A DNA stretch of 21,067 nt from Janthinobacterium sp. (GCA_003482555.1 DMYQ01000078.1:21187-42253), one strand, 5' to 3'; positions 1 to 6,594 are shown, numbered from the stretch's first letter. Notes: generated by a model not told the origin, from the letters alone. Made by a program: numbers and translations.

Positions 1-24
1 CCCGCACAGGCGGCGCGGATGCGG

Positions 25-51
25 CCAGGGCCCGTTTGCGGCGGGCCCTGG
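25..51. repeat. GC-rich inverted repeat (hairpin)
   Basis: Perfect 10-bp arms at 25-34 and 42-51 (CCAGGGCCCG and its complement) enclose a 7-nt loop. It lies beyond the stop of the minus-strand gene that ends at 162. It could act as a 3' stabilising or terminating hairpin for that gene, or for an unseen plus-strand gene upstream. Neither side has a real T-run (the plus side continues AATTT), so a classical intrinsic terminator is not shown. Confidence 0.4.
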
Positions 52-54
52 AAT

Positions 55-97
55 TTCCTGCTATATATATGCGGCACGGATTCCTGCTATATATATG
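55..97. repeat. 17-bp direct repeat with TA-rich core
   Basis: The 17-bp word TTCCTGCTATATATATG occurs at 55-71 and again at 81-97, a period of 26 bp. It lies in the short untranslated stretch 1-161, downstream of the minus-strand enzyme gene. The TATATATA core is unusual in this GC-rich sequence. Its function is unknown. It may be a replication-slippage duplication or part of a small dispersed repeat. No coding sequence is supportable in 1-161. Confidence 0.6.
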
Positions 98-161
98 TAG
101 TTCGCCAGCCCGGCCCTATCCTACTATTTCATCTAGGCAGGCCTTGCCATCCGGCGCGCGT

Positions 162-1865
162 CTACTTCGCCGCGCGCGCCGCCTCGGCGTTTTCGCGTAT
201 CGTCGCCAGGGTGGCGTTTGGCGTGATCAGATTGCCGTCGTAGCGCAACTCTATCAGCGCCGGCAAGCGCGTGGCCGCCGTGTGCGCCAGTGCGCGCCGC
301 AGCGCCGCGCCAAACTCCTCGGTCGCCTCGACCACTTCGCCATGCGCGCCATAGGCCCGGGCCAGGGCCGCGAAATCCGGATTGTGCAAGCCGGTGCCCG
401 AGACGCGGCCCGGATAGTCGCGTTCCTGGTGCATGCGGATGGTGCCGAACATCTGATTGTTGAACACGATGACGACCACGCCCGCCTTGTACTGGACGGC
501 GGTGGCCAGTTCCTGGCCGTTCATCATGTATTCGCCGTCGCCGGCGAAGGTGATCACGGTGCGTTCGGGCGCGACGATCTTGGCGGCGACCCCGGCCGGC
601 ACGCCATAACCCATGGCGCCGCTGGTCGGCGCCAGTTGCGTGCGCATGCCGCCGTAGCGGTAAAAGCGGTGCGCCCAGGAGGCGTAATTGCCGGCGCCGT
701 TGGTGATGATGGTGTCGGCCGGCGCTTGCGCCATGATCTCTTGCACCACTTGCCACAGGTCGAGCGGCGCCTTGCCGTCGGCGAAGATGGGCGGGCGCAC
801 CTGGTAAGCGGCCAGTTCCGCCTTGGCTTCGGCCACCGTGTGGCGCCAGGCGCCGGCGTCGACCGGCTCCATCGCGGCCAGCATCGCGGCGGCCTGCGGC
901 ATGCCGCTGTTGATCATCAACTCGGCCTGGTAGACGCTACCCAGTTCTTCGGCGTCGGCGTGGAAATGCACCAGGCGCTGGCGCGGCACCGGCGCGGCGA
1001 TCAGGGCGTAGCCGCCGGTCGTCATTTCGCCCAGGCGCGGGCCGAGCGCCAGGATCAGGTCGGCCTCGCGCACGCGCGCGGCCAGTTTTGGATTGATGCC
1101 GATGCCGACGTCGCCGACATAGTTCGGGTGCGCGTTGTCGAGCAAGTCCTGGAAGCGGAAGGCGCACGCCACCGGCAGCGCGTTCGCTTCGGCGAAGCGG
1201 CGCACATCGGCGCAGGCGGCTTCATTCCAGGTGGCGCCGCCCAGCAGCAGCAGCGGGCGCCTGGCTTCGGCCAGCATGGCGCGCAATTGCGCGATCTGGG
1301 CCGCGGCCGGCGACGCTTGCACCGGCTGATAGCGGCGCGTGTCGGCCACGGCGGCCAGCGAGATCAGCATGTCTTCCGGCAGCGCCAGGACGACGGGGCC
1401 GGGGCGGCCGCTGGTGGCGACCTGGAAGGCGCGCGCGAGGTATTCGGGGATGCGCTCGGCGCGGTCGATCTGCGCCACCCATTTCGCCATCTGCCCGTAC
1501 ATGCGGCGGTAATCGATTTCCTGGAAGGCTTCGCGGTCGCTGAAGTCGTTGCCGACCTGGCCGATGAAGAGGATCATCGGCGTCGAATCCTGGTAAGCCG
1601 TGTGCACACCGATCGAGGCATTGGTGGCGCCCGGGCCGCGCGTGACGAAGCAGATGCCGGGCCGGCCGGTCAGCTTGCCGTGGGCTTCGGCCATGAAGGC
1701 GGCGCCGCCTTCCTGGCGGTTGATGATGAAGCGGATGTCGGAATCGTGCAGCGCGTCGAGCACGTCGAGGTAGCTCTCGCCGGGCACGCCGAAGCAGGTG
1801 TCGACGCCGTGGATTTTCAGGGCGTCGACCAGAATCTGGCCGCCGCTGCGGGATGGTTGCGTCAT
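162..1865 (-). CDS. Thiamine-diphosphate-dependent enzyme, acetolactate synthase-like
   Basis: This 567-residue protein has the three-domain layout of the IlvB/pyruvate-decarboxylase superfamily. The N-terminal pyrimidine-binding domain (about 1-170) carries the cofactor-activating glutamate at E52 within RQEGGAAFMAE. A central domain follows (about 190-330). The C-terminal diphosphate-binding domain (about 365-545) has the metal/ThDP motif GDG at 442-444, ending in NN at 469-470. The HNPDFAALARAYGA stretch (494-507) is typical of acetolactate-synthase-like members. The substrate cannot be told from sequence. No small regulatory subunit gene (ilvH) and no ilvC lie beside it, so it is probably not the biosynthetic acetohydroxyacid synthase but one of the many orphan 2-oxoacid decarboxylase or carboligase-like paralogues. 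The ATG start at 1865 is supported by an AAAGAG ribosome-binding site 6 nt upstream (1872-1877). The gene points away from rnpB and is transcribed alone. Confidence 0.9.
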   Translation of the reverse strand: MTQPSRSGGQILVDALKIHGVDTCFGVPGESYLDVLDALHDSDIRFIINRQEGGAAFMAEAHGKLTGRPGICFVTRGPGATNASIGVHTAYQDSTPMILFIGQVGNDFSDREAFQEIDYRRMYGQMAKWVAQIDRAERIPEYLARAFQVATSGRPGPVVLALPEDMLISLAAVADTRRYQPVQASPAAAQIAQLRAMLAEARRPLLLLGGATWNEAACADVRRFAEANALPVACAFRFQDLLDNAHPNYVGDVGIGINPKLAARVREADLILALGPRLGEMTTGGYALIAAPVPRQRLVHFHADAEELGSVYQAELMINSGMPQAAAMLAAMEPVDAGAWRHTVAEAKAELAAYQVRPPIFADGKAPLDLWQVVQEIMAQAPADTIITNGAGNYASWAHRFYRYGGMRTQLAPTSGAMGYGVPAGVAAKIVAPERTVITFAGDGEYMMNGQELATAVQYKAGVVVIVFNNQMFGTIRMHQERDYPGRVSGTGLHNPDFAALARAYGAHGEVVEATEEFGAALRRALAHTAATRLPALIELRYDGNLITPNATLATIRENAEAARAAK

Positions 1866-1916
1866 GGTCGGCTCTTTGTCGATGATCGGCGTACGGGATG
1901 CGCGCCAGCATGCGCC

Positions 1917-1922
1917 ATTCTA
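1917..1922 (-). promoter_or_regulatory. Possible -10 box of the ThDP-enzyme gene
   Basis: On the minus strand the hexamer TAGAAT (5 of 6 to TATAAT) lies about 50 nt upstream of the ATG at 1865. No convincing -35 sits 16-18 bp further up: the best hexamer, TTGAAA, is about 22 bp away. This is a weak prediction based on the -10 alone. Confidence 0.25.
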
Positions 1923-1996
1923 AGCGAGCCGATTTTGCCCGGCTTTTCAAATGGCGACACGCAATTTCAGATTTGACCGCGCGGCGCGCGCCGTTT

Positions 1997-2026
1997 TTGC
2001 AGATATGGGCCGCGACGCGGTACAAT
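1997..2026 (+). promoter_or_regulatory. rnpB promoter
   Basis: A -35-like TTGCAG (1997-2002) and a -10 TACAAT (2021-2026, 5 of 6 to consensus) are separated by 18 bp. Transcription starting about 7 nt after the -10 would begin at about 2033. That is where the first pairing strand of the RNase P RNA starts, so promoter and RNA end agree. Confidence 0.55.
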
Positions 2027-2032
2027 GCGGGT

Positions 2033-2382
2033 GAAGCAGGCCAGACAGTCGCTGGTTGGCGCAGCAATGCGTCGACGGGAGGAAGGTCCGGACTCCATAG
2101 AGCGGGGTGACGGTTAACGGCCGTCCGCCGAAAGCCTTGCGGCGCAAGTCGCGGGGTATAAGGCGAGGAATAGGGCCACAGAGACGAGCGTATTAAGTTA
2201 CGGTGAAACGCGGTAACCTCCACCTGGTGCAATTTCAAATAGGCACGCGATGATGCTGCTCGCGGAGCGTGCGGGTAGAAAGCTTGAGCGCCGGAGTAAT
2301 TCGGCGCCTAGAGGAATGGCTGTCATAGCGCGAATCCGCAAGGACGAGCGCCGTAACAAAATCCGGCCTATCGGCTTGCTTC
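2033..2382 (+). ncRNA. rnpB: RNase P RNA, bacterial class A
   Basis: This is the catalytic RNA of ribonuclease P, which removes 5' leaders from pre-tRNAs together with the protein RnpA. The ends pair as helix P1: GAAGCA at 2033-2038 with TGCTTC at 2377-2382. The conserved 5' core GAGGAAGGTCCGGACTCC lies at about 2080-2097. The conserved 3' core, with AGAGGAATGGCTGTCAT near 2310 and AACAAAATCCGGCCTATC near 2356-2373, carries the other half of helix P4. GGTGAAACGCGGTAACCTCC near 2202-2221 is the usual P10/P11 specificity-domain region. The length of about 350 nt is normal for proteobacteria. The exact mature 3' end may lie a few bases beyond 2382. Several short ORFs crossing this region are not genes. 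Confidence 0.95.
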
Positions 2383-2426
2383 AACTGATTTCGACCCGCG
2401 GCCCCCGATCCGGCCGCCGGGTATCC

Positions 2427-2453
2427 AAGCGGGCCCCGTCGCGGGCCCGCTTT
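2427..2453 (+). terminator. Intrinsic-type terminator after rnpB
   Basis: Perfect 10-bp arms (AAGCGGGCCC at 2427-2436 and its complement at 2443-2452) with a 6-nt loop lie about 45 nt after the mature RNase P RNA end. The right arm ends in TTT, a short U-tract, so termination efficiency is uncertain. Position and stem strength suit rnpB transcript termination. Confidence 0.6.
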
Positions 2454-2591
2454 GGCGTGCGCGCCCGTTCCCGCGCCGCCGCTTCCCCTTGAGGCCTGAA
2501 ACATGGCTAAAATATTGTTTAAATGAATTTCTTTCAAGCGCGATAAGGCGAATTCGCAGCCCGCTTCCAGTTCCGGCGGGAGGGGTCATTG

Positions 2592-2632
2592 TTATTTAAT
2601 TAAAAACATTTTTATTTAATTTGTATATACAA
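2592..2632. repeat. AT-rich direct repeat and 12-bp palindrome
   Basis: TTATTTAATT occurs at 2592-2601 and again at 2612-2621, exactly 20 bp (two helical turns) apart. The second copy runs straight into the perfect palindrome TTGTATATACAA (2621-2632). This looks like a possible binding site for a dimeric regulator, with some resemblance to GntR-family operators, but no target gene or promoter beside it can be identified. Confidence 0.4.
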
Positions 2633-2737
2633 CTCATCTCGAATCGCGCTTTCAGTTGCCTGCAATAAATTACTTGCGCGGGCCAGCGATGCGCGGCAAA
2701 ACAGTCCTGGAAAGCCGACTATTGGCCGACTCCCGCC

Positions 2738-2780
2738 AAAAACCCGGGCCCGCGCGTGGCGTTTTTCGCGCCGGCCCGGG
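2738..2780 (-). terminator. Intrinsic terminator for a minus-strand transcript
   Basis: Read on the minus strand, a 14-bp GC-rich stem (2780-2767 with 2756-2743, one mismatch) and a 10-nt loop are followed at once by five T residues (2742-2738). That is classical rho-independent terminator form. On the plus strand there is no T-tail, so the signal is directional. It implies leftward transcription arriving from the region upstream of mraZ. Confidence 0.55.
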
Positions 2781-2943
2781 CCTTGTCCTCCAATTGAGTC
2801 CTTATTGTTCCTGGTCAACTATGTGTAATTATTTTAATCTTTTGTTTGAACGATTTTTTGGCGTCCGGGCGGGGCAAACACATGTGCGCAGATGAGGTAG
2901 CACATTCACTATCCGTCATAAGTATCTAATTTTTCGATATATT

Positions 2944-2985
2944 TTAATACGGGACTTCTTCAAGGATATCCGCTAAGTCCTTCAT
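2944..2985 (-). other. Very small ORF, 13 residues (doubtful)
   Basis: ATG at 2985 opens a frame reading MKDLADILEEVPY and then TAA. The same frame stays open upstream to 3120, but without any ATG, GTG or TTG, so a longer protein is not possible from here. The product would be a short acidic amphipathic helix. No good ribosome-binding site precedes it. It is listed because it lies between a possible minus-strand promoter (3010-3038) and the minus-strand terminator (2738-2780). Confidence 0.12.
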
Positions 2986-3009
2986 TTCATTAATAAAATC
3001 ACTGTTTCG

Positions 3010-3038
3010 ATAGAAGGAAAGCGCTTGACCACGATCAA
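3010..3038 (-). promoter_or_regulatory. Possible divergent minus-strand promoter
   Basis: On the minus strand, TTGATC (3038-3033) and TTCTAT (3015-3010) are spaced by 17 bp. The match to consensus is modest (4 of 6 and 3 of 6). The -35 is one arm of the inverted repeat GCTTGA/TCAAGC (3023-3028 and 3035-3040). The other arm is the -35 of the plus-strand mraZ promoter. A start near 3003 and an end near 2738 would give an RNA of about 265 nt. Confidence 0.25.
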
Positions 3039-3053
3039 GCCATCCTCTAAAGT
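3025..3053 (+). promoter_or_regulatory. Main dcw operon promoter (mraZ promoter)
   Basis: A -35 TTGACC (3025-3030, 5 of 6) and a -10 TAAAGT (3048-3053, 4 of 6) are separated by exactly 17 bp. The predicted start near 3060 gives a leader of about 90 nt before the mraZ GTG. The -10 overlaps the first GTG box of the MraZ operator, which fits repression by MraZ of its own promoter, as known in Escherichia coli. Confidence 0.6.
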
Positions 3054-3086
3054 GGGCGGGTGTGTGAAAAAGTGTGTTTTTGTGGG
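3052..3086 (+). promoter_or_regulatory. MraZ operator: four GTG boxes at 10-bp spacing
   Basis: GTGGG (3052-3056), GTGTG (3062-3066), GTGTG (3072-3076) and GTGGG (3082-3086) start exactly 10 bp apart. MraZ in E. coli binds TGGG repeats separated by 5 bp, which is the same 10-bp period. MraZ forms a ring of AbrB-type domains that contacts one face of the DNA. The array begins in the -10 box and covers the transcription start, so bound MraZ should block the operon promoter. Confidence 0.7.
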
Positions 3087-3151
3087 AAATTTCACCGCTC
3101 CCAGCGCCGCGCTCACCCGCTTACTATTCATCCCGAGGTCAAAGGTAATTC

Positions 3152-3580
3152 GTGTTTCAAGGCGCATCCGCAATCAGTCTCGATGCAAAAGGCAGGATGT
3201 CCATCCCCGCCAAGCACCGTGACGCGCTCGCCATTCAATGCGAAGGCCGCCTGACCTTGACCCGGCATCCCGACGGTTGCCTGCTTTTCTTTCCGCGCCC
3301 GGTGTGGGAAAACCACCGCCAGCAAATCGCCGCCTGGCCGATGGCCGCGCGCGCCTGGCAGCGCATCTTTCTCGGTAACGCCTGCGACGTCGAACTCGAC
3401 TCGGCCGGCCGCGTCCTCATTTCGCCCGAACTGCGCGGTGCCGTCGGCCTGGCGCGCGAAGTGATGATGATCGGCATGGGCAGCCATTTTGAAATCTGGG
3501 ACGCGGCGCAACTGGCCGAAAAAGAACAGCAGGCGATTGCCGCCGGCGCCCCCGATGTCCTCACCAATTTTTCATTCTAA
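3152..3580 (+). CDS. mraZ: Transcriptional regulator MraZ
   Basis: MraZ is a DNA-binding AbrB-fold protein that represses the promoter of the division and cell wall operon, including its own gene. The 142-residue product has the two expected tandem SpoVT/AbrB-like halves, each with the DxxxR signature: D11-R15 in DAKGRMSIPAKHR and D83-R87 in DSAGRVLISPELR. Length matches the family (about 150). The start is GTG at 3152, with AAAGG at 3141-3145 as ribosome-binding site 6 nt upstream; no in-frame ATG would preserve the conserved N-terminal FQG. It opens the dcw cluster, and rsmH begins 7 nt after its stop. Its probable operator lies at 3052-3086. Confidence 0.96.
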   Translation: MFQGASAISLDAKGRMSIPAKHRDALAIQCEGRLTLTRHPDGCLLFFPRPVWENHRQQIAAWPMAARAWQRIFLGNACDVELDSAGRVLISPELRGAVGLAREVMMIGMGSHFEIWDAAQLAEKEQQAIAAGAPDVLTNFSF

Positions 3581-3587
3581 GGCCTTG

Positions 3588-4553
3588 ATGACTATTTTAT
3601 CGGTGCCGGAATTTCAGCATCGCACGGTGCTGCTGGACGAGGCGGTCGACGCCCTCGACCTGGCCGGTCCGCGCGCGCACGGCATCTATGTCGACGGCAC
3701 CTTCGGGCGCGGCGGGCACAGCCGCCTGATCCTGTCGCGCCTGGCCTTTGACGCCCGCCTGGTCGGCTTCGACAAGGACTTGCAAGCCATCGCCACGGCC
3801 GAACAGATCGCCGACCCGCGCTTTCAGATCGTCCACGACAGCTTCGCCAGCATGGGCGAAAGCCTGGCCGCGCGCGGCCTCGAACGGGTCGACGGCGTTT
3901 TGCTCGACCTGGGCATCTCGTCGCCGCAGGTGGACGACGCCGCGCGCGGCTTCAGCTTCCGTAACGACGGGCCGCTCGACATGCGCATGGATACCACGCG
4001 CGGCATCTCGGCGGCGCAGTGGCTGGCCACTGAAACCGAGCAGACACTGGAAAAGGTGATACGCGAATATGGGGAAGAACGGTTTGCTTTTCAGATTGCA
4101 AAGGCGATTGTTGCTCGCCGCTCAGTCGAGCCGCTTTCAAGCACACGACAGCTTGCCAGTCTCGTGGCGGGCGCCGTCAAAACCCGCGAAAAGGGCAAGG
4201 ACCCCGCGACCCGCACTTTTCAGGCTATCCGCATCTTCATCAACAAGGAACTGGAAGACCTGGAAATCGGGCTGAACCAGGCCTACGCCTGCCTCGCGCC
4301 CGGCGCGCGCATGGTCGTCATCAGCTTTCATTCGCTGGAAGACCGCATGGTCAAGCGCTTCTTCGCCTCCAAGGCGAACGTGCCGCAGCCGGAGCGGCGC
4401 TTGCCGATCCGCGCCGTCGACCTGCCGCAGCCGGAGATGAAGCTGATCGCCAAGATGAAGCCGTCCGATGCCGAGGTGGAGGCCAATCCCCGTGCGCGCT
4501 CGGCCGTGATGCGGGTGGCGCAGCGCCTGCCCGCGAGCGGGACGGCGCGATGA
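3588..4553 (+). CDS. rsmH: 16S rRNA (cytosine(1402)-N(4))-methyltransferase
   Basis: RsmH (MraW) uses S-adenosylmethionine to N4-methylate C1402 in the decoding site of 16S rRNA, in the assembled 30S subunit. The 321-residue product has the SAM-binding loop DGTFGRGGHS (36-45), the acidic motif FDKD (61-64), LLDLGISSPQVD (105-116) and the C-terminal SFHSLEDR (246-253), all hallmarks of the family. I chose ATG 3588 over an in-frame start at 3489 because the latter would overlap mraZ and add a 33-residue non-homologous leader. Its stop overlaps ftsL by 4 nt (ATGA). Residues 158-192 are encoded with markedly different codons from the surroundings, although the protein sequence there looks normal. 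Confidence 0.97.
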   Translation: MTILSVPEFQHRTVLLDEAVDALDLAGPRAHGIYVDGTFGRGGHSRLILSRLAFDARLVGFDKDLQAIATAEQIADPRFQIVHDSFASMGESLAARGLERVDGVLLDLGISSPQVDDAARGFSFRNDGPLDMRMDTTRGISAAQWLATETEQTLEKVIREYGEERFAFQIAKAIVARRSVEPLSSTRQLASLVAGAVKTREKGKDPATRTFQAIRIFINKELEDLEIGLNQAYACLAPGARMVVISFHSLEDRMVKRFFASKANVPQPERRLPIRAVDLPQPEMKLIAKMKPSDAEVEANPRARSAVMRVAQRLPASGTAR

Positions 4554-4822
4554 GCGGCAAGCTCAATCTGGTCTTGGCCGGCTTGCTGGTGGGCTGCGCC
4601 CTGTCGCTGGTGAACGCCCAGTATCAGGCGCGCCACCTGTTCAATGAACTCGAGCGGGCCCAGTCGGCCGCGCGCCAGCTCGACATCGACTGGGCCCAGT
4701 TGCAACTCGACCAGTCGACCCTGGGCAAGCATGAGCGCATCGAGACGATCGCCCGGCGCGACCTGGGCATGACGCCGCTGACGGCGGCCCGCACCCAATA
4801 CCTGAGTCAGGGCGAACCATGA
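4550..4822 (+). CDS. ftsL: Cell division protein FtsL
   Basis: FtsL is a small bitopic membrane protein that forms the FtsQ-FtsB-FtsL complex at the division site and helps activate FtsW/FtsI. The 90-residue product has a short cytoplasmic N-terminus, one membrane segment (about 5-23, LNLVLAGLLVGCALSLV) and a periplasmic coiled-coil region (about 27-62, rich in E, R, Q and L) ending in the usual IARRDLGM-type stretch (67-74). Sequence is poorly conserved in this family, so the assignment rests on size, topology and its place between rsmH and ftsI. It overlaps both neighbours by 4 nt, so all three are probably translationally coupled. Confidence 0.9.
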   Translation: MSGKLNLVLAGLLVGCALSLVNAQYQARHLFNELERAQSAARQLDIDWAQLQLDQSTLGKHERIETIARRDLGMTPLTAARTQYLSQGEP

Positions 4823-6594
4823 TACGGGGCGGTGCCAGCGGCTCGCGCGTGGCGGCGTCGAAAGGCGTGCCATTCTCCAAGAACCCCGTGCTGGCGGTCA
4901 GTCTGCCGGTGTGGCGTTCGCGCGTGGTGCTGTTCGTGCTGTTCGCCGCCTTCGTCCTGCTGGCCGGGCGCGCGCTCTGGTTGCAGGGCGTGTCGACCCA
5001 ATTTCTGCAAAAGCAGGGCGCCATCCGCTACGAGCGCACCCTGGAATTGCCGGCCACGCGCGGCAAGATCACCGATCGAAATGGCCAGGTGCTGGCGTCG
5101 TCGATGCCAGTCAAGGCCATCTGGGCCATCCCCGAAGACGTGCTGTTGGCGCCGCCGGCCAAGATCCGCGCCCTCAGCGTCCTGCTCGACATGAGCGAGG
5201 CCGACCTGCGCCACAAGCTCGATTCCGACCGCAGCTTCGTTTACCTGAAGCGGCAGGTGGAGATGGACACGGCCGACAAGATCGCCAAGCTGAACATCAA
5301 CGGCATCGACGCGCGCAAGGAATACAAGCGTTTTTATCCGCAGGGCGAAGTGATGACCCACGTGGTCGGCTTCACCAACGTCGAGGACGTGGGCCAGGAA
5401 AGCATGGAACTGGCGCAGCAAAAGAGCCTGGTCGGCAGCGTCGGCAGCCGGCGCGTGATCAAGGACCGTCTCGGCCACATCGTCGAAGACGTCGGCTCCA
5501 TCCACGAACCGCACGACGGCAAGGACCTGGTGCTGTCGGTCGACAGCAAGATCCAGTACATCGCCTATACCCAGTTGAAGGAAGCGGTGGAGAAATTCAA
5601 GGCCAAGGCCGGCGCCGCCGTGGTGCTCGACATCCGCACCGGCGAAGTGCTGGCGCTGGCGAACTATCCCAGTTACGACCCGAACGACCGCCGCAAGCTG
5701 ACCGGCCAGCAGTTGCGCAACCGCGTCATGACCGACACTTTCGAGCCCGGCTCGACCCTGAAGCCGTTCACGGTGGCGCTGGCGCTGGACACCGGCCGCG
5801 TCACACCGACCACCCGCATCGACACCGGCAACGGCCACTTTACCATCGCCGACCGCACCATTTCCGACACCAGCGCGCACGGCGTGATCTCGGTGGCGGA
5901 GGTGATCGAGCATTCGTCCAACATCGGCACCTCGAAAATCGCGCTCGGCATGCCGGCCCAGGAAATGTGGGAAATGTTCACCAAGGTCGGCTTCGGCCAG
6001 CAACCCAAGTTCGGCTTCCCCGGCGCCGTCGCCGGCCGCGTGCGGCCGTATAAATCGTGGCGCCCGATCGAGCAGGCCACCATGAGTTACGGCAACGGCA
6101 TTTCCGTCTCCCTGATCCAGTTGGCGCGCGCCTACACCATGTTCGCCCGCAACGGCGACATCATTCCGCTGTCGTTCCAGAAGCTGAGCGAGGCGCCCCA
6201 GGGGCAGCAAATCATCAAGGCCAAGACCGCGCAGCAGATGCGCGACATGCTGGAGCTGGTGGTGTCGCCGCAAGGCACGGCGCCGCAAGCCCAGGTGGCC
6301 GGCTACCGCGTCGGCGGCAAGACCGGCACCGCCTACAAGGTTGAAAACGGCAAATACGCGATGCCGCGCAAATACGTCGCCGATTTCGTCGGTATCGTGC
6401 CGATGTCGGCGCCGCGCTTCGTCATCGCCGTCATGATCGACGAGCCGACCACGGCCGCCCACTTCGGCGGCCAGGTCGCCGCGCCGACCTTCGCCGCCCT
6501 TGCCGCCAACGCGCTGCGCGCCATGAACGTGCCGCCCGATTCGTCCATTACCCAAATCATCGTGCCGACCAGCGCCGGCCCGGAGGGCATGTAA
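4819..6594 (+). CDS. ftsI: Peptidoglycan D,D-transpeptidase FtsI (PBP3)
   Basis: FtsI is the septum-specific class B penicillin-binding protein. It cross-links peptide stems of new peptidoglycan, in partnership with the FtsW glycosyltransferase. The 591-residue product has a cytoplasmic tail (1-34), one membrane anchor (about 35-52), a PBP dimerisation/pedestal domain (about 75-225) including RGKITDRNGQVLA, and a transpeptidase domain (about 260-565). The three active-site motifs are intact: S312-TLK with the acylated serine, SSN at 366-368, and KTGT at 501-504. Length matches E. coli FtsI (588). It overlaps ftsL by 4 nt and murE by 1 nt (TAATG). Being serine-active, it should be a beta-lactam target. 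Confidence 0.97.
   Translation: MIRGGASGSRVAASKGVPFSKNPVLAVSLPVWRSRVVLFVLFAAFVLLAGRALWLQGVSTQFLQKQGAIRYERTLELPATRGKITDRNGQVLASSMPVKAIWAIPEDVLLAPPAKIRALSVLLDMSEADLRHKLDSDRSFVYLKRQVEMDTADKIAKLNINGIDARKEYKRFYPQGEVMTHVVGFTNVEDVGQESMELAQQKSLVGSVGSRRVIKDRLGHIVEDVGSIHEPHDGKDLVLSVDSKIQYIAYTQLKEAVEKFKAKAGAAVVLDIRTGEVLALANYPSYDPNDRRKLTGQQLRNRVMTDTFEPGSTLKPFTVALALDTGRVTPTTRIDTGNGHFTIADRTISDTSAHGVISVAEVIEHSSNIGTSKIALGMPAQEMWEMFTKVGFGQQPKFGFPGAVAGRVRPYKSWRPIEQATMSYGNGISVSLIQLARAYTMFARNGDIIPLSFQKLSEAPQGQQIIKAKTAQQMRDMLELVVSPQGTAPQAQVAGYRVGGKTGTAYKVENGKYAMPRKYVADFVGIVPMSAPRFVIAVMIDEPTTAAHFGGQVAAPTFAALAANALRAMNVPPDSSITQIIVPTSAGPEGM

Larger units (their letters stand above)
2454..3151. other. Long non-coding gap between rnpB and mraZ, partly AT-rich
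   Basis: I see no convincing protein gene in this stretch of about 700 bases. Its composition departs sharply from the flanks: 2500-2530, 2590-2640 and 2815-3020 are AT-rich, while 2680-2780 is GC-rich. It contains an AT-rich repeat with a 12-bp palindrome (2592-2632), a minus-strand terminator hairpin (2738-2780), a possible minus-strand promoter and very small ORF (2944-3038), an inverted repeat (GGACTT at 2952-2957 with AAGTCC at 2975-2980), and the mraZ promoter and operator (3025-3086). Listed translations in this stretch have no family-like features. Confidence 0.7.

Noticed and set aside
162..1865. Calling the ThDP enzyme biosynthetic acetolactate synthase (ilvB)
   Set aside because: No adjacent ilvH or ilvC, and substrate-specific residues cannot be assigned by eye, so only the superfamily is supported.
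36..1976. Long plus-strand ORF (646 codons) opposite the ThDP-enzyme gene
   Set aside because: It is a GC-rich antisense shadow. The minus-strand protein has clear cofactor motifs, whereas this translation is Arg/His/Ala/Gly-rich with no family features.
2250..2492. Short ORFs across the RNase P RNA
   Set aside because: The region is a structured RNA with matching P1 ends and conserved cores, so coding is very unlikely.
2502..2525. Seven-residue ORF MAKILFK with a GAGG upstream
   Set aside because: Too short, no promoter or downstream gene to couple to, and expected by chance in an AT-rich patch.
2656..2895. 79-codon plus-strand ORF with TTG start in the rnpB-mraZ gap
   Set aside because: No ribosome-binding site, runs through a terminator hairpin, and has no recognisable domain or gene-like codon use.
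2982..3173. 63-codon minus-strand ORF overlapping the mraZ start and promoter
   Set aside because: It overlaps the mraZ coding start, promoter and MraZ boxes, has no ribosome-binding site that I can see, and has no family similarity.
4807..6555. Long minus-strand ORF antisense to ftsI (582 codons), and similar ones antisense to murE, murF, murD and murG
   Set aside because: High GC3 in the sense genes removes stop codons from the antisense frame. The translations are compositionally biased and motif-free, while the sense strand has intact catalytic motifs.
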